64,000 nt of DNA from Allium sativum (Eukaryota > Streptophyta > Magnoliopsida > Asparagales > Amaryllidaceae). The notes under the pieces were generated by a model. The model did not search any database and was not told where the DNA came from. It worked only from the letters and a program-made list of their open reading frames with translations. Positions 31,452-42,759 of this stretch are shown piece after piece (positions within the stretch are counted from its first letter, which is position 1; each line of letters opens with the position of its first letter). The translations under genes and the position numbers were made by a program. The stretch is taken from positions 176,059,696-176,123,695 of the forward strand of contig CM060923.1 in the NCBI GenBank assembly GCA_030737875.1, given 5' to 3'.

Positions 31452-32481
31452 TGTAACGACCTATATTTATACGGATAATAATTAATTTATTTAATTATTT
31501 AAATAGTGAAAATGGTTGTTTAATTAAATTAGATTGAATATTTAATTAATATAAATAATTAAATAATATATTTAATTTCTGAAATAATCAGAAATAGTGA
31601 ATTGACAATATAATGTGAACTGGACAATTCAAAGTATTTAATTCATCTTAGAATTTAATTAGAATGACGAATATATTATTTGAACGACAGTTTGACGTAT
31701 AATTATATTATAATTAAAATCAAGCTCCAAATGGCGCAGTAGTTCGCTATTTGGCGATTCAAACATCAACTGAAAATACATAATTCGTTTTAAATCGGAT
31801 TTCTATGAAAAAAGAAATGTTCGGAGATGGTGAAGTATATTTTTCTAGTGGAAGAGAAAAATCGGGATTTCATTGTGCAGATTTTGATTTATGTCCAAAT
31901 CAAATTTTAGAAAAGTCAATATGGAATTCCTTTATAATTTATAATGATATATAAAAGGAATTTCAATATAAATTTGAATATCGATTCAATCGGGATTCAA
32001 ATATCGAGTTGTAAATCCCAGTGGGGCTATATGATATCGTATGTGAATATATATACGATAAATAATTTAATTATTTTCAAATATATTTATATATTTAAAT
32101 GGGTTATTTAGAGCTTTAAAAATAGTCAGTTTTGCAAACGACCTTCGTTTTCGACAAAACTAATTTTGTTGGATTCGCAATATTAAGTTATTGTTAGAGT
32201 TCAATTTTCTTTATTTTTAGAGTCAGTATGTGACTGCACGGATTTTTAATGTGAAAAACAGTCAGTATTTTGACAGTTAAAAATACGGTGTGTGAGCAAC
32301 GGAGTCGGAATTCGACGAAACCAGTTTCGTTGGGTCAGTAACGTCGAACTGTAGCTGCATGTCTAGTTTCGTGATTTTTGGGTACCTTGTGTGATCACAG
32401 GGATTTTTAAACACGAGTGTAAATAGTGATGGCTTAAATATGAATATATAAATCGAATATAAAAATGATATTTTTTTCTCC

Positions 32482-32489
32482 TATAAAAT
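32482..32489 (+). promoter_or_regulatory. TATA box of the LARD 3' LTR
   Basis: CTCCTATAAAATAACC, at the same place as in the 5' LTR. Confidence 0.55.
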
Positions 32490-33924
32490 AACCTTAACAT
32501 CCTAAACCTAATTCAATCCATTCCTAAGTCAACGGAAAATTCCGCCGTGATTTTTTTCTCCTCCCATTAAAGTATTCCATCTTCAAAATTCATTCTAAAT
32601 TCAAAGAAAATGTTATAAATCCTCATACATATATATTTCGATTCAACATAAGATGCTCTTCGACTCATGGCGATTTCACACTGTTCGACGCTTTTTCTTT
32701 TTGCTGTGTTTGTACAGAAAACACTTAGGGTTTCAACGTTCAGGAGTTGTGAGCTTTGATTCACGAGTTTGAAGTTTATTTTGGATTTATGGGGCATTTT
32801 CGAGTTTGCATTTGCTTTCTGGTATAGTACGGTGGATGTAGGTGACGAAGTCACTGTAGAAATCACCGCGGTTACCTGTAGCGACGAGCTGAGGACTGGA
32901 GAACACGGTTGATGTTGTGGGTGTGAGTGTTACAAATCTGGTATGGAATGATTAAGATTTTCGAGAGAAGTTTTGTGGTGCAATCTGTTGGTAGTTTTGC
33001 TGATCGGTTAAGGTTGGAGAGAGGCCTGAAATGTCGGCCATGGCAGTACAGGGAAGATCAAACGCATTTGTGAAGGAAGATTTCAAGTTGTAGGATTTTG
33101 GGGTCTTTGGGTAGAGAGAGTGATGAGGAGTAGTTTGGTGTTATTTGTTTTGGGTTTCGCTGAAGAATGAGGGATCGGTGGAAGCATAATGGACCGGCTA
33201 TGGAAGGAGTAAAAGGGAGGAGCGCATCCTCTTTTCGATCAGGAAGAAGGTCATCGCGGGTCCGGGTTTTAGAAGGAGGGTGTGGGCCGAATGGTTTGGG
33301 TAAAGCCCAAAATATTTTTTATTTAAGTTGAATTCAATATGAATAATGTGTCAACTTATAAAATTAGTAACTTCTTCATACGATTTCCGAATCCGACAAA
33401 ACAAGATCCGTCGGGATCGTATGGACGGGCACTACACGATGGAATTGACTGGAAGTTCATCGGAGCTCATGTAGCAAAATAAATTGTCCGTCTGAATCAA
33501 GCGATGGTTATCGTTATTAACGATGATCGTCCAATGTGAGTGAAACTCAGCAACTCTGAACAGTTATATTTTTATAACGTATTCTTAGAACTGATAATTA
33601 TTTGTTGATTGCTGTGTGTTAACTATTTGATTGAATTGGTTATGTATTGGGTGAAATTATAGATAACGGTATATATATATCGTTAATCCAATATTGATTA
33701 TGTTTAGCAGAATATTTCATATGCGAATGAAATCGATGTTAATTATATCATTTAACATCTGTGATGTAGGGAAACAGGTTGGAGGAATCCAACTGGATTC
33801 CTCAACATTTATTTTGCTGTTTTTCATATATGGTAATATATGATGTGATATATAATTTGTGGTTGATTATGCGTGTTTGGATGATATCGATCATTGTTAT
33901 TTGGTATTTTAAATACCCTATATA

Positions 33925-34155
33925 ATACTGGAAATATAAAGGAGATTATTTGTAAAACAAATATAAAGGACATTTTTTGTAAAACAAATATAAAGGGCAT
34001 TATTTGTAAAACAAATATAAAGGGAAATATTTATGAAAACAAATATAAAGGAAAATATTTGTAAAACAAATAGAAAGAGAAATATTTGTAAAACATTTAC
34101 AAATAAAATAGAAAGGGGGATATTTGTAAAACATTTACAAATAGAATATGAAAGG
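33925..34155 (+). repeat. 27-bp palindromic tandem repeats in 3' LTR
   Basis: Counterpart of the array at 26,355-26,580, with ACAAAT and ATTTGT arms and small unit differences. Confidence 0.85.
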
Positions 34156-34464
34156 AAATATTTATTTAGAAAATAAATAGAGTTATAAAAGGAATTTATT
34201 GGGAAATGAAAAGAATATCATAAAAGGGATTTTTGGAAAATGAATAGAATTATCAAAAAGGATATTTCTAGTTATAAACGAATAATGAATTGATTTAAAA
34301 TAGATATTAAATAAAAATGTGTTTTAACAAATGAATTGAGAAGAATAATTTATAAATAATATTTTATAAATTAAGTAAATATTTATCAATTGGATAAATG
34401 GAATATATAAGTCAAGATTTATATAGGGAATTAAGAATCGATTTTAATATCGATATTTGAACCC

Positions 34465-35335
34465 GAATATGGAAGTGAGTTAATCAAAAGGGGTAGTCAA
34501 GATATGCTAAATCAAGAAGAGTTAGTCAAAAGAAGTTAGTTGAGGAGTTAATCAAATTGAGTTAGTCAAAACGAATTAATCGAATTGAGTTAATCAGTTA
34601 GAGTTAAAGGATAGAGTTAATTAAATAGAGTTAATTGAATAGAGTTATCAATTAGAGTTAATCAAATAATGTTAATCAATTAGAGTTATCGATTAAAGTT
34701 AAATCGAATTAGAGTTAAATCAAATTAGAGTTAAATCAAATTAGAGTTAATCGAGTTAGTGTTAGTCGAGTGTTAGTTAATCGAGTAAGAGTTCGTCGAG
34801 TATTGATTAATTGAAGATAAGAATTTATCGAATAGAGTTATTCGAAATGAGTTAATCGAATATTAGTTATTCGAAAGGGGTTATCGAATATTAGTTATTC
34901 GAAAGGAGTTATCGAATTAGTTATTCGAAAGGAGTTATCGAATTAGTTATTCGAAAGGAGTTATCGAATTAGTTATTCGAAAGGGGTTGTCGAATATTAG
35001 TTATTCAAAAGGAGTTATCGAATTAGTTATTCGAAAGGAGTTATTGAATTAGTTATTTGAAAGGGGTTATCGAATATTAGTTATTTGAAAGGAGTTATCG
35101 AATTAGTTATTCGAAAGGAGTTATCGAATTAGTTATTCGAAGGGGTTATCAAATATAGTTTATTCAAAAGGAGTTAAATCGAATATAAGTTATTCGAATG
35201 GAGTTAAACCGAATATAAATTATTCGAAGAGAAGAGTTATCAAATATTAGTTATTCGAAGAGAGTAATCGAATATAAGCTATTCGAAGTGAGTTAATCGA
35301 ATATTAGTTATTCGAAGGAAGTTAATCGTCGAATT
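34465..35335 (+). repeat. 26-bp minisatellite and half-unit array in 3' LTR
   Basis: Same GAGTTATCGAATTAGTTATT-type units as in the 5' LTR, about two fewer. Variant units (TTATTTGAAAG, GGGTTGTCGAATATTAG) appear in the same order in both LTRs, so the array was copied whole and then changed by small gains or losses. Confidence 0.92.
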
Positions 35336-36084
35336 TGATTATATCGAATTCGGGAAAGTACTTATACTTTCCGGTGTTTAAATCAAGATTTATTTATTTC
35401 TAAATTAGATGTTTATTTATTTATTCAAATTAAAGAATAAAAGTTATATTTGAAGTTAGATATTTCGAAAGTAGGGATTATAATGTTATCGTTATAACCA
35501 ATGTTTTTATAAAAGAAGTGGATTCGTAAATAGAATCCGTGAGGTTCGCAAGGAAGTTGTTAAAGGTTTAAAAAGATAAACTTTGTCTATTTCGAAGTTA
35601 AAACGTTATTCAGTTAAGGTCTGAAGGTAATTATACTCCAACTTGATTGACTTCCTTCTTAACTAAGGAATGGTTAAAGTTTGATAGTAAAGGTAGGTTA
35701 AGTGAATTCGGTTAATGAGCGTAATGGTTTGTGTTGGCATAGTGATGTTTATTTAAATATTAGTTTAAATCAAATGAAGGAGTTTTGGAAATGTTTTCCA
35801 AATAAGAATCAGAAATGTTTTCTGATAATAGAAAATAAGAAATGGGAATAAATATGGAAATGTTTTCCAGTGATTAATAACGTATATTTTCTAAGTTTAG
35901 AAAATAAGGATTTACGAATATATGAAAACGGGAAATAAGGAAATAAATTAATTAATGATAAATTAATTTAAAGGGATAAATGTTGAATGTTGATTGATCG
36001 ATAAAATTTCCATTTGGAAATAATATCGTTGTTTGCACATGAGTTTTCTTTTGATAGTTAAATCACAGACTATCAAAGTTTTGA

Positions 36085-36775
36085 CCATTTTTCCGTCGTC
36101 AATACGGAGAGACCGGTTGGGTTATAATCCGAGAACCACTCCGTATGGGCGTTAGCGTTTTGAATCAAATAGATCGAAAACAAATTGAAGACGGAGTTAT
36201 GCAAGGCCTATCCTGTTTACAGAATAGTGCCTTCGGTTTGTCCAATCCCAGGACAACCTGTATGGAAGAATGTTTGATAGAGCATATCTGGTGGATCACG
36301 TGAGTTGATCGTTTCAAACGTATTTACGTTGGTGGTGGACGAATTCGTTTCTCTTAGCTTATACCCGTGGTATTTTTGGGTAAATCAATTTGTGATTTGA
36401 CGAATATAACGATGTGGCATTCAAAGTAAATGGAGGAGTGATCTGTTAAAAGATACGTTTTGACCTCGAGCCTCATCAACTAGGAAATGACGGAAATTGG
36501 GCAGGCAGCATGGCTAAGTGGTTCGCAACCAACTAGGGTATATTGTTACCATCTAGAGAATATTCATATTTGTTACTTCTTTCAATTTTGTATCTCTCGA
36601 GAATGGTTATGTTGGTTTACCAGCTGTACGGTGACAATATATTCGATACACTCAAGCGAAATGAGTGGTCGGTCATGTGTGGCCGAGTTGAAAGATGTTC
36701 TTGTTGCACTCCAGTGTATCGCTTCTAGAGTACACTGAGCGGAAGGTGGATCCATACCTTGTCATAGTTGGAATC
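36085..36775 (+). repeat. Conserved block, 3' LTR copy
   Basis: Counterpart of 28,540-29,220 with only scattered substitutions. Confidence 0.8.
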
Positions 36776-38195
36776 CATTCCCCAAATAAGAGCCCGCGGT
36801 TTTGATTGTATATTATATATGTAGAACGTTAGATGCAAGCGTTTCTTGTAGATTGATATTACTTGTGTTAGACATTATTATAATATCAGAATAATATTGT
36901 TTTACTAATGATTTGGGTTATCGTAAGGTAAAAACCATCCGTGTTTATGTGTGGATCGGTCTTACGATTATCCTTTGTTTCAAAAGGATTTTGAAAGTTA
37001 AATCAAATAATTTGAGTTTACTCACACCAGTCACATGACTGTCTCGGTGTTTATTTTGTTTTGTTTTCCCTAACTCTTGGGCGCCCAATTTTGTACAGGC
37101 AGTCAAGTAGTCGGGATTTACAGATACTTGGAGAGCTGGAGCAGGAGGCTTCAGAATTATATAGCTATGGTTTTTCCGCTGTGTTGTAAGTGCTGTACTT
37201 TGGAAAGGATATGTATATTCAAGTACAGATTTATATTTCAAAATTTTGTTATGAAATATATTTATTCGTTCCGCTGTGAGATTCGTGTGTACTCTGATGT
37301 TATATGTTCTTCTTCTTCTTCTTCTATTCTAAGTTTCTATCTTATCTATCCTCACCCTCTATTTTCTTTCATTAACTACTGGTATTTTTGATCCTTGGAT
37401 GTTTGATATGTGTTGTATATCGGATAACCAAGATCGATTTTTTCCGAGACGTTACACTTAGGCTTGGTGTGATATTATATATATATTGGTGGTTGGATTC
37501 CCGCAGTATCATTGGCAGATGCCCACGGTATCATTAGCTGATGATTTCCCTATGCGCCCCGCAATATATATAGTGGATGACCTTCATACCACGATATTCT
37601 GCCATGAAGCAGAATGGGTATTACTTATGTTGGCTAACGTCTGTGGATGCAGGAAAATAGGTTGGAGGAATCCAACTAGATTCCTTCAAAATGTTATTAT
37701 CCGTTTGTTTTCACATATATTATCATATATGATGTGTTGATAGATAATTGAGTGGCTTGATTGTTTAAATACCACTGGGGCCAAAATGTTGATATATAAA
37801 AATATCTGGGAAAAGGATATTTGAAATTTAAAAGGAAAAATCTATTTATCGAAAATTGAATTTGAATTTCAATTTGGGCTATAAATATATTGACTTGTTT
37901 TGAATATATAAAACAAGTAGTGAATTTATAAACGTCGTTTATAAATTAATTAACGCGGAGAATTGAAGTGAAATTATAAACATTGTTTATAAATAAAGTG
38001 AAAAAATTATCGTTGGATAGTTTGAATATTTAAATTCAAATGTGAATTTAAAAACAGAAATGGGGAAATCGTTTTAAAGAAATAAACGATGGAATGTATT
38101 CTGATGTTCAGAATATAAATTGAACGAAAATAAATCCGTAAGGATTTATGATTTGAATTCGATTAATTCAAATTTATTTAAATAGAAGTCAAATT

Positions 38196-38425
38196 GAATA
38201 TAGAAATTCAAATAGAATTTGAATATAGAGAATTCAAATAGAATTTGAATATAGAGAATTCAAATAGAATTTGAATATAGAGAATTCAAATAGAATTTGT
38301 ATATAAAGAATTCAAATAGAATTTGAATATAGAGAATTCAAATAGAATTTGTATATAGAGAATTCAAATAGAATTTGAATATAGAAATTTCAAAGAGAAT
38401 TGAAAATAGAATTTGAAAATAGAAA
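38196..38425 (+). repeat. 26-bp tandem repeat in the outer element
   Basis: Eight units of GAATATAGAGAATTCAAATA plus GAATTT; each contains GAATTC and the arms TTCAAAT...ATTTGAA. The sequence is unrelated to the 26-bp array of the LARD LTR although the period is the same. Confidence 0.92.
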
Positions 38426-40349
38426 GTTGAAATAATTTCAAAATGGGAACGACGAAATATATTTCAGAATGCGGATTTTTAAACAGAATAGAAAATAAAT
38501 CCAAAGGATTTATAATTTGTAAAAGGAATTGGAATTTAATATAGAAGATCGAAGTATAAATAAATATGTTACCGAGTTAGGAAAAATCGACAAATTTAGA
38601 AAATCGAAAATATGATGTTGAATTGGGAAAACTGATTTAATATATATTAAAAATATATCAGAATGAAGTTGAATTTATTATAAACGAAGTTTAAACGTTT
38701 ATATAAATATAATTAAAATGAACTCGCTGCAGCGCTGCAGTTCAAAAATTGGTGTTTCAAACTTCAATTGAGTATACAGAACTCAATTGAAGTCGGAAAT
38801 CGTTGAAACAAGAATCGTCAGGCCGATTTGATAATAGTTTTCTAATGGAAACGAAAATTTTGGATTTCGTCTTATAGATTTTGAGTTATGTAAAAATCAA
38901 ATATTCAGAAAAGCAGCGCCAGAACCATTATAAAGCCATAACGGTTTATTTAAATAAATAAAAGGATTTTAAAGAAATAAAATCCGAATGGCCATTAGAA
39001 AAATCCAGATTGGAGATATAGAATAAATATGAACTCTAGTGAAGTAAGTGAAATGATTTTTGAGACAAAAATCATATTTTTGTTATTGAATAAAACTAAC
39101 TAATTTGAATAATAATTAGTAAATCGAAATTCGATATGAAAATGGACTTTGAATAAGTAAAGAAGATTTGAGAATTTTTATTCGGAATCCAATATGGAAC
39201 TTGAGTCGAAATAGGATTAAATTAATCCATAAGCAAGATAAAAATGATAATTGAACATGATATGTTCAAATATAAAGTGGAATGGGCAAAGGAGCAAATA
39301 AAAAGATTAATTAGCGAGTTGAGTCAAAAATGACCGAATTGAGTTGAATTAAATTAGAAATGGACAAATATGTGTTAGACAGGTATGGAATGAAGTATAT
39401 GAAGTTGATAGATTTAGTGCCCGACAAAAAGGTACACGTTTAATTCCATATGAGATTTTATGCACCGAATCGGCAAGCCACCTGGCTTTTTGATTTTCTT
39501 TTTGAATGGAAAAGGCCTAGAGAGGCGAGTTGAGGTTTGAACTATTTGCCGGTACAATGGAGGTTATGGTGAATTTTTCCGGAAATTTAAGGAGTTAGAA
39601 TAGTTTTAAGAAATTTTGATAATTATAAATCAACGTATCGATATATATATAGAATTCGATAAGGAAACGAACTTAAAAATAGAATGATATAAACAAAAAG
39701 GAAATCAATAAATTTAATCTGGTAAAAATAGAAAGAGAAACGTATACACGTTTAAAAGATATGGATAACTGGTAATATGAAGTTGAATATTCGAGGTAAG
39801 TGGTTTTGTCCGTTTTGAAGTTAAGAATGTTTCCAATCAAAGTCTGAGAGGTAGTTATACCCCAACTTGATTGATTTCGTTTTTAACCGATAAATAGAAA
39901 AATCCAGTCTCGAAGAAAAATTATTGAATAAGATTTAGTTAAATACAGTATTTGGGTTGTCATAATGATGTTTTACACAACATCCATTTTAACCTAAATA
40001 AGAGTAAGTTGGAAATAGAATAATAAATATTTCCTAAGTATAGAAATAAACGAGTTGGAAAAGAGATAAGTAATTGGAACATTTTCCAATTATAAATAGA
40101 AGATATTTTCTAAGTATAGAAAATAAAAGAAGGCGATATATGGAAATGTTTTCCAATGTTAATAACATATATTTTCTAAACATAGAAAATAAGGAAATAT
40201 GAATATATATATACATACATATACATATATATATATATATATGTTTGATGATTTGATCGATAATTCCATTTGGAAATAAGATTGTTGTGTGTACACAGAC
40301 ATTTTTCATTTGATAGTTAAATCATCGACTATCAAAGTTTTGGACCATT

Positions 40350-41050
40350 TTAACGTTGTTAATAAGGAGAGACCGGTTGGATTATTATCCAAAGAAACAC
40401 TCCGTATGGGCATAAGCATTGCAAACCAAGTATGCTAAATATATTGAAGATGGAGTAAAGTGCAAGGGATGTTGTATAAGTCCTAGGTAGAGATTTCCTA
40501 GGATGGATGTATGGAATAGTGCCTTCGGTTTCGTTCCGTCCTAGAACGAACGTGTATGGAAGAATGTCTGACAGAATATTTCCAATAATCGCATTTTGGA
40601 CTGTACAAATATATATGATGGCAACGGATTTATTCCCTTGGTATAATATCCATAATATATTTGTGCAAATCAATTAATGATTAACGGATTTGACAATGTG
40701 GCATTCAAAGTGATTGTGTTATCAATGAATGGCAAGTACGCGTAGCCTTAGGCCTCAACAACCGAGAAATGACAAAAATCGAGCAGGCAGCATGGCTATG
40801 TGGGTAGCTTCCATTAGGATGTATCATCACTTATCTAGAAATTCATTTAATTCCTTATTCTATTCGATGCTGTCCCATTTGGGAAAACCTTTGCTAATCC
40901 CAACCGTTGGTGGTATACATTCGATACACTCAAGTGAAATGAGTGGTCGGTCATGTGTGGCCGGGTTGCAAGATGTTCTTGTTGAACCCGGTGTATTCTC
41001 CTCTAGAGATACACTATCGGAAGGTGGTTCCATACCTTGTCATAGTTGGA
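40350..41050 (+). repeat. Conserved block, outer element copy
   Basis: Shares GAGACCGGTTGGATTATTAT, AATAGTGCCTTCGGTTT and GAGTGGTCGGTCATGTGTGG to GGAAGGTGGTTCCATACC with the LARD LTRs, although flanking DNA has diverged. Confidence 0.75.
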
Positions 41051-41690
41051 AATTCATTACCCAATAAGTGCTTGCGGTTTTGATTGTATATTATATATGT
41101 GGAACGTGAGATGCAAGCGTTCCACTAGATTGTTATTTATTTGATTTAGACACTATTATAATATCAAAAGAGTTTGATATAAAGATTATTTTGGATTCTC
41201 ATAAGGGAAAAACCCATTCCATTATACGACGTGGTCTTATGAGATATCGTTTAGTTTCTCAAACTGTTTTAAATTGTTTACTCATACCGGTCCCATGACT
41301 GATCCAGAGTTTTTTTTTTTTTTTTACCTAAACTCTTGGGTGCTTAAATTTGTACAGGCAGTTAAGTAGTTCAGAATTTTACAGATTTATCCAAAGGAGC
41401 TTGGAGCAGGAGGCTTCAGCGTTTATCTAGTTTTTGTTATTTCTGCTGTGTTGTAAGTTGTACTTTGATAGTGATACTCTGATAATGATATGTTATACAG
41501 TTAGAATTTTGTATTCAAAAGTTATGATATATTATATTTTGTTCCGCTGCAATGTGAGATTCAGTGTTGTTATTTCCGTTCTTCTTCTACCTTTTTCTTC
41601 TAAAAAAATGATTCGTATTTTCGTGGTATTTGGGTTGGATGTATGATGTATGTAGTCAACTCTGATATTACGGATTTGCGGGACATTACA

Positions 41691-41995
41691 CACTGCGAAT
41701 GGAAAAACTATCCCATAACATGGCATGGTCGGTTTATCAGCCATTATCCCAAAGCTATAATGGTAATAGAGGCAATAGCCTCACATGATCTCTGGTTTTG
41801 GCACGTGTTCTTCAGCTATGCGGGTTCCATAAACGATGTCAATGTATTACACTAATCACATTTATTTAAAAATCTCGCATATGGAAAGATATCGGCATCC
41901 AATTTTAGCACTAAAGGAAAATCATATGACATGGGTTATTATTTACTAGACATTATATATTACACCAAAACTAAGGATTCCTAACAAGTACGATT
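41691..41995 (+). pseudogene. PIF/Harbinger transposase, right part
   Basis: Continues the exon of 22,111-22,205: CEWKNYPITWHGRF, then IEAIASHDLWFWHVFF and GSINDVNVLH, a TAA, SHLFKNLAYGK and GYYLLDIIY. These match the plant Harbinger DDE region (WKNCP.AW.G, EAVAS.DLWIWH.FFG.PGS.NDINVL, YD.GYYLADGIYP), including the second catalytic Asp. The third acidic residue and the end are lost after about 41,995. Confidence 0.87.
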
Positions 41996-42004
41996 GTTGA
42001 AAAC

Positions 42005-42226
42005 AATTTCAGCATCACTTACAAGTGTTGTTATTGAGGCGTCGGCAATTATTTATATAAGCATTTCCAGATGTTTTCTTTTAACGCTTATAAGCGTTGG
42101 TTAATGTTTCAGTCCAACTTCATTCCAACGCTTGTAAGTGTTGACAGACCTTTTTCCCCAACACTTATAACATTGAAGATATGTTTTCTGAACGTTTATA
42201 AATGTTGGAGGATCTTTTTCTCAGTG
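42005..42226 (+). mobile_element. Possible CACTA transposon end with palindromic subterminal repeats
   Basis: Five copies of an imperfect palindrome of the type AACGCTTATAAGCGTTGG lie at about 42,013, 42,083, 42,124, 42,157 and 42,189, and the segment ends GATCTTTTTCTCAGTG, inverted CACTGAGAAAAAGATC. Palindromic subterminal motifs next to a CACTR terminus are typical of En/Spm-type elements. The terminal repeat is imperfect and no other end was found. Confidence 0.45.
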
Positions 42227-42583
42227 GATATAAATTTAAGCAATAAAAAACTAATAAATAAATGTTAGTAATATCTAAATTCTGACATCAGTAATTGTTG
42301 TAGTAACCAATATGATTATGCTTGATCGCAATATATACTATATGTAATATGAATTAAAAGACAATATTATTTTAACTCACCAAATCAATACTCACAATAC
42401 CAACAAACAACATCCATAATTGTAACAACAGATTATAGCATTAATTTACAAAAGATAGGTTCAATACATAGTTTTCTAAATTCAACACTTATTTTATCAA
42501 TTCCGTAAAAACATCAAATTTTAAGTAATAAAACAAACAGAACTAGTTGCTCTACAATAATTTCTCTTTTTATTGAAATAGAA

Positions 42584-42682
42584 TTACTTCAGCAACTGGA
42601 CCATCTCAACATCTTCTATTGTACCATTGCCACTAGAATTACCATCCAAATTTCTCCTTCCCTTCACTTCTTCTATAAGCAC
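42584..42682 (-). pseudogene. Terminal exon of an unidentified gene
   Basis: A CTATAG acceptor (42,688-42,683) leads into 32 codons (VLIEEVKGRRNL..., ending EDVEMVQLLK) and TAA at 42,584. It pairs in phase with the exon at 48,855-48,933 once the solo LTR is removed. Many charged residues and a Gly/Ser/Asn loop are seen. I do not recognise the protein. Confidence 0.5.
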
Positions 42683-42754
42683 CTATAGATATTGATAAGA
42701 CAATTAATAATCCAGGAAAATTTACCAAAATCAATTAATATAAATTCACAAAAG

Positions 42755-42759
42755 CAAAC
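42755..42759 (+). other. Left target-site duplication of the solo LTR
   Basis: CAAAC, identical to 48,850-48,854. Confidence 0.9.

Larger units (their letters stand above)
23846..37458 (+). mobile_element. LARD-type non-autonomous LTR retrotransposon (13.6 kb)
   Basis: Two long, closely similar direct repeats (23,846-29,906, 6061 bp; 31,452-37,458, 6007 bp) both run from TGTAACGACC to GTTACA. Between them lie only 1545 bp with a PBS at one end and a PPT at the other and no coding frame. These are the defining features of a large retrotransposon derivative. The sequence before the PPT, TTTCGAGGACGAAATTATTT, resembles the region after pol in Tekay/Del chromoviruses, so the likely parent is of that lineage. 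LTR divergence in the first 270 bp is about ten differences, near 4 percent. Confidence 0.92.
31452..37458 (+). repeat. 3' LTR of the LARD (6007 bp)
   Basis: Direct repeat of 23,846-29,906, with the same order of parts: duplication (32,135-32,430), TATA box (32,482), 27-bp array (33,925-34,155), half units and 26-bp minisatellite (34,465-35,335), conserved block (36,085-36,775). It is 54 bp shorter, partly through fewer minisatellite units. Confidence 0.93.
37464..41690 (+). mobile_element. Outer long-LTR element, right part
   Basis: Continues from 23,845 after removal of the LARD and one target copy. It has GGTTGGAGGAATCCAACTAG (37,660, matching 26,207 in the LARD LTR), a 26-bp repeat array, and the conserved block, and ends GGGACATTACA at 41,690, followed by the CACTG target copy. 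Joined, the element is about 5.87 kb. It also contains an LTR-start-like segment (38,720-38,950) and a segment matching the LARD internal domain (39,420-39,610), so it is a rearranged remnant rather than a plain solo LTR. Confidence 0.8.

Noticed and set aside
40207..40243. (AT)n and ATAC runs in the outer element
   Set aside because: Ordinary simple sequence, useful only as a marker.
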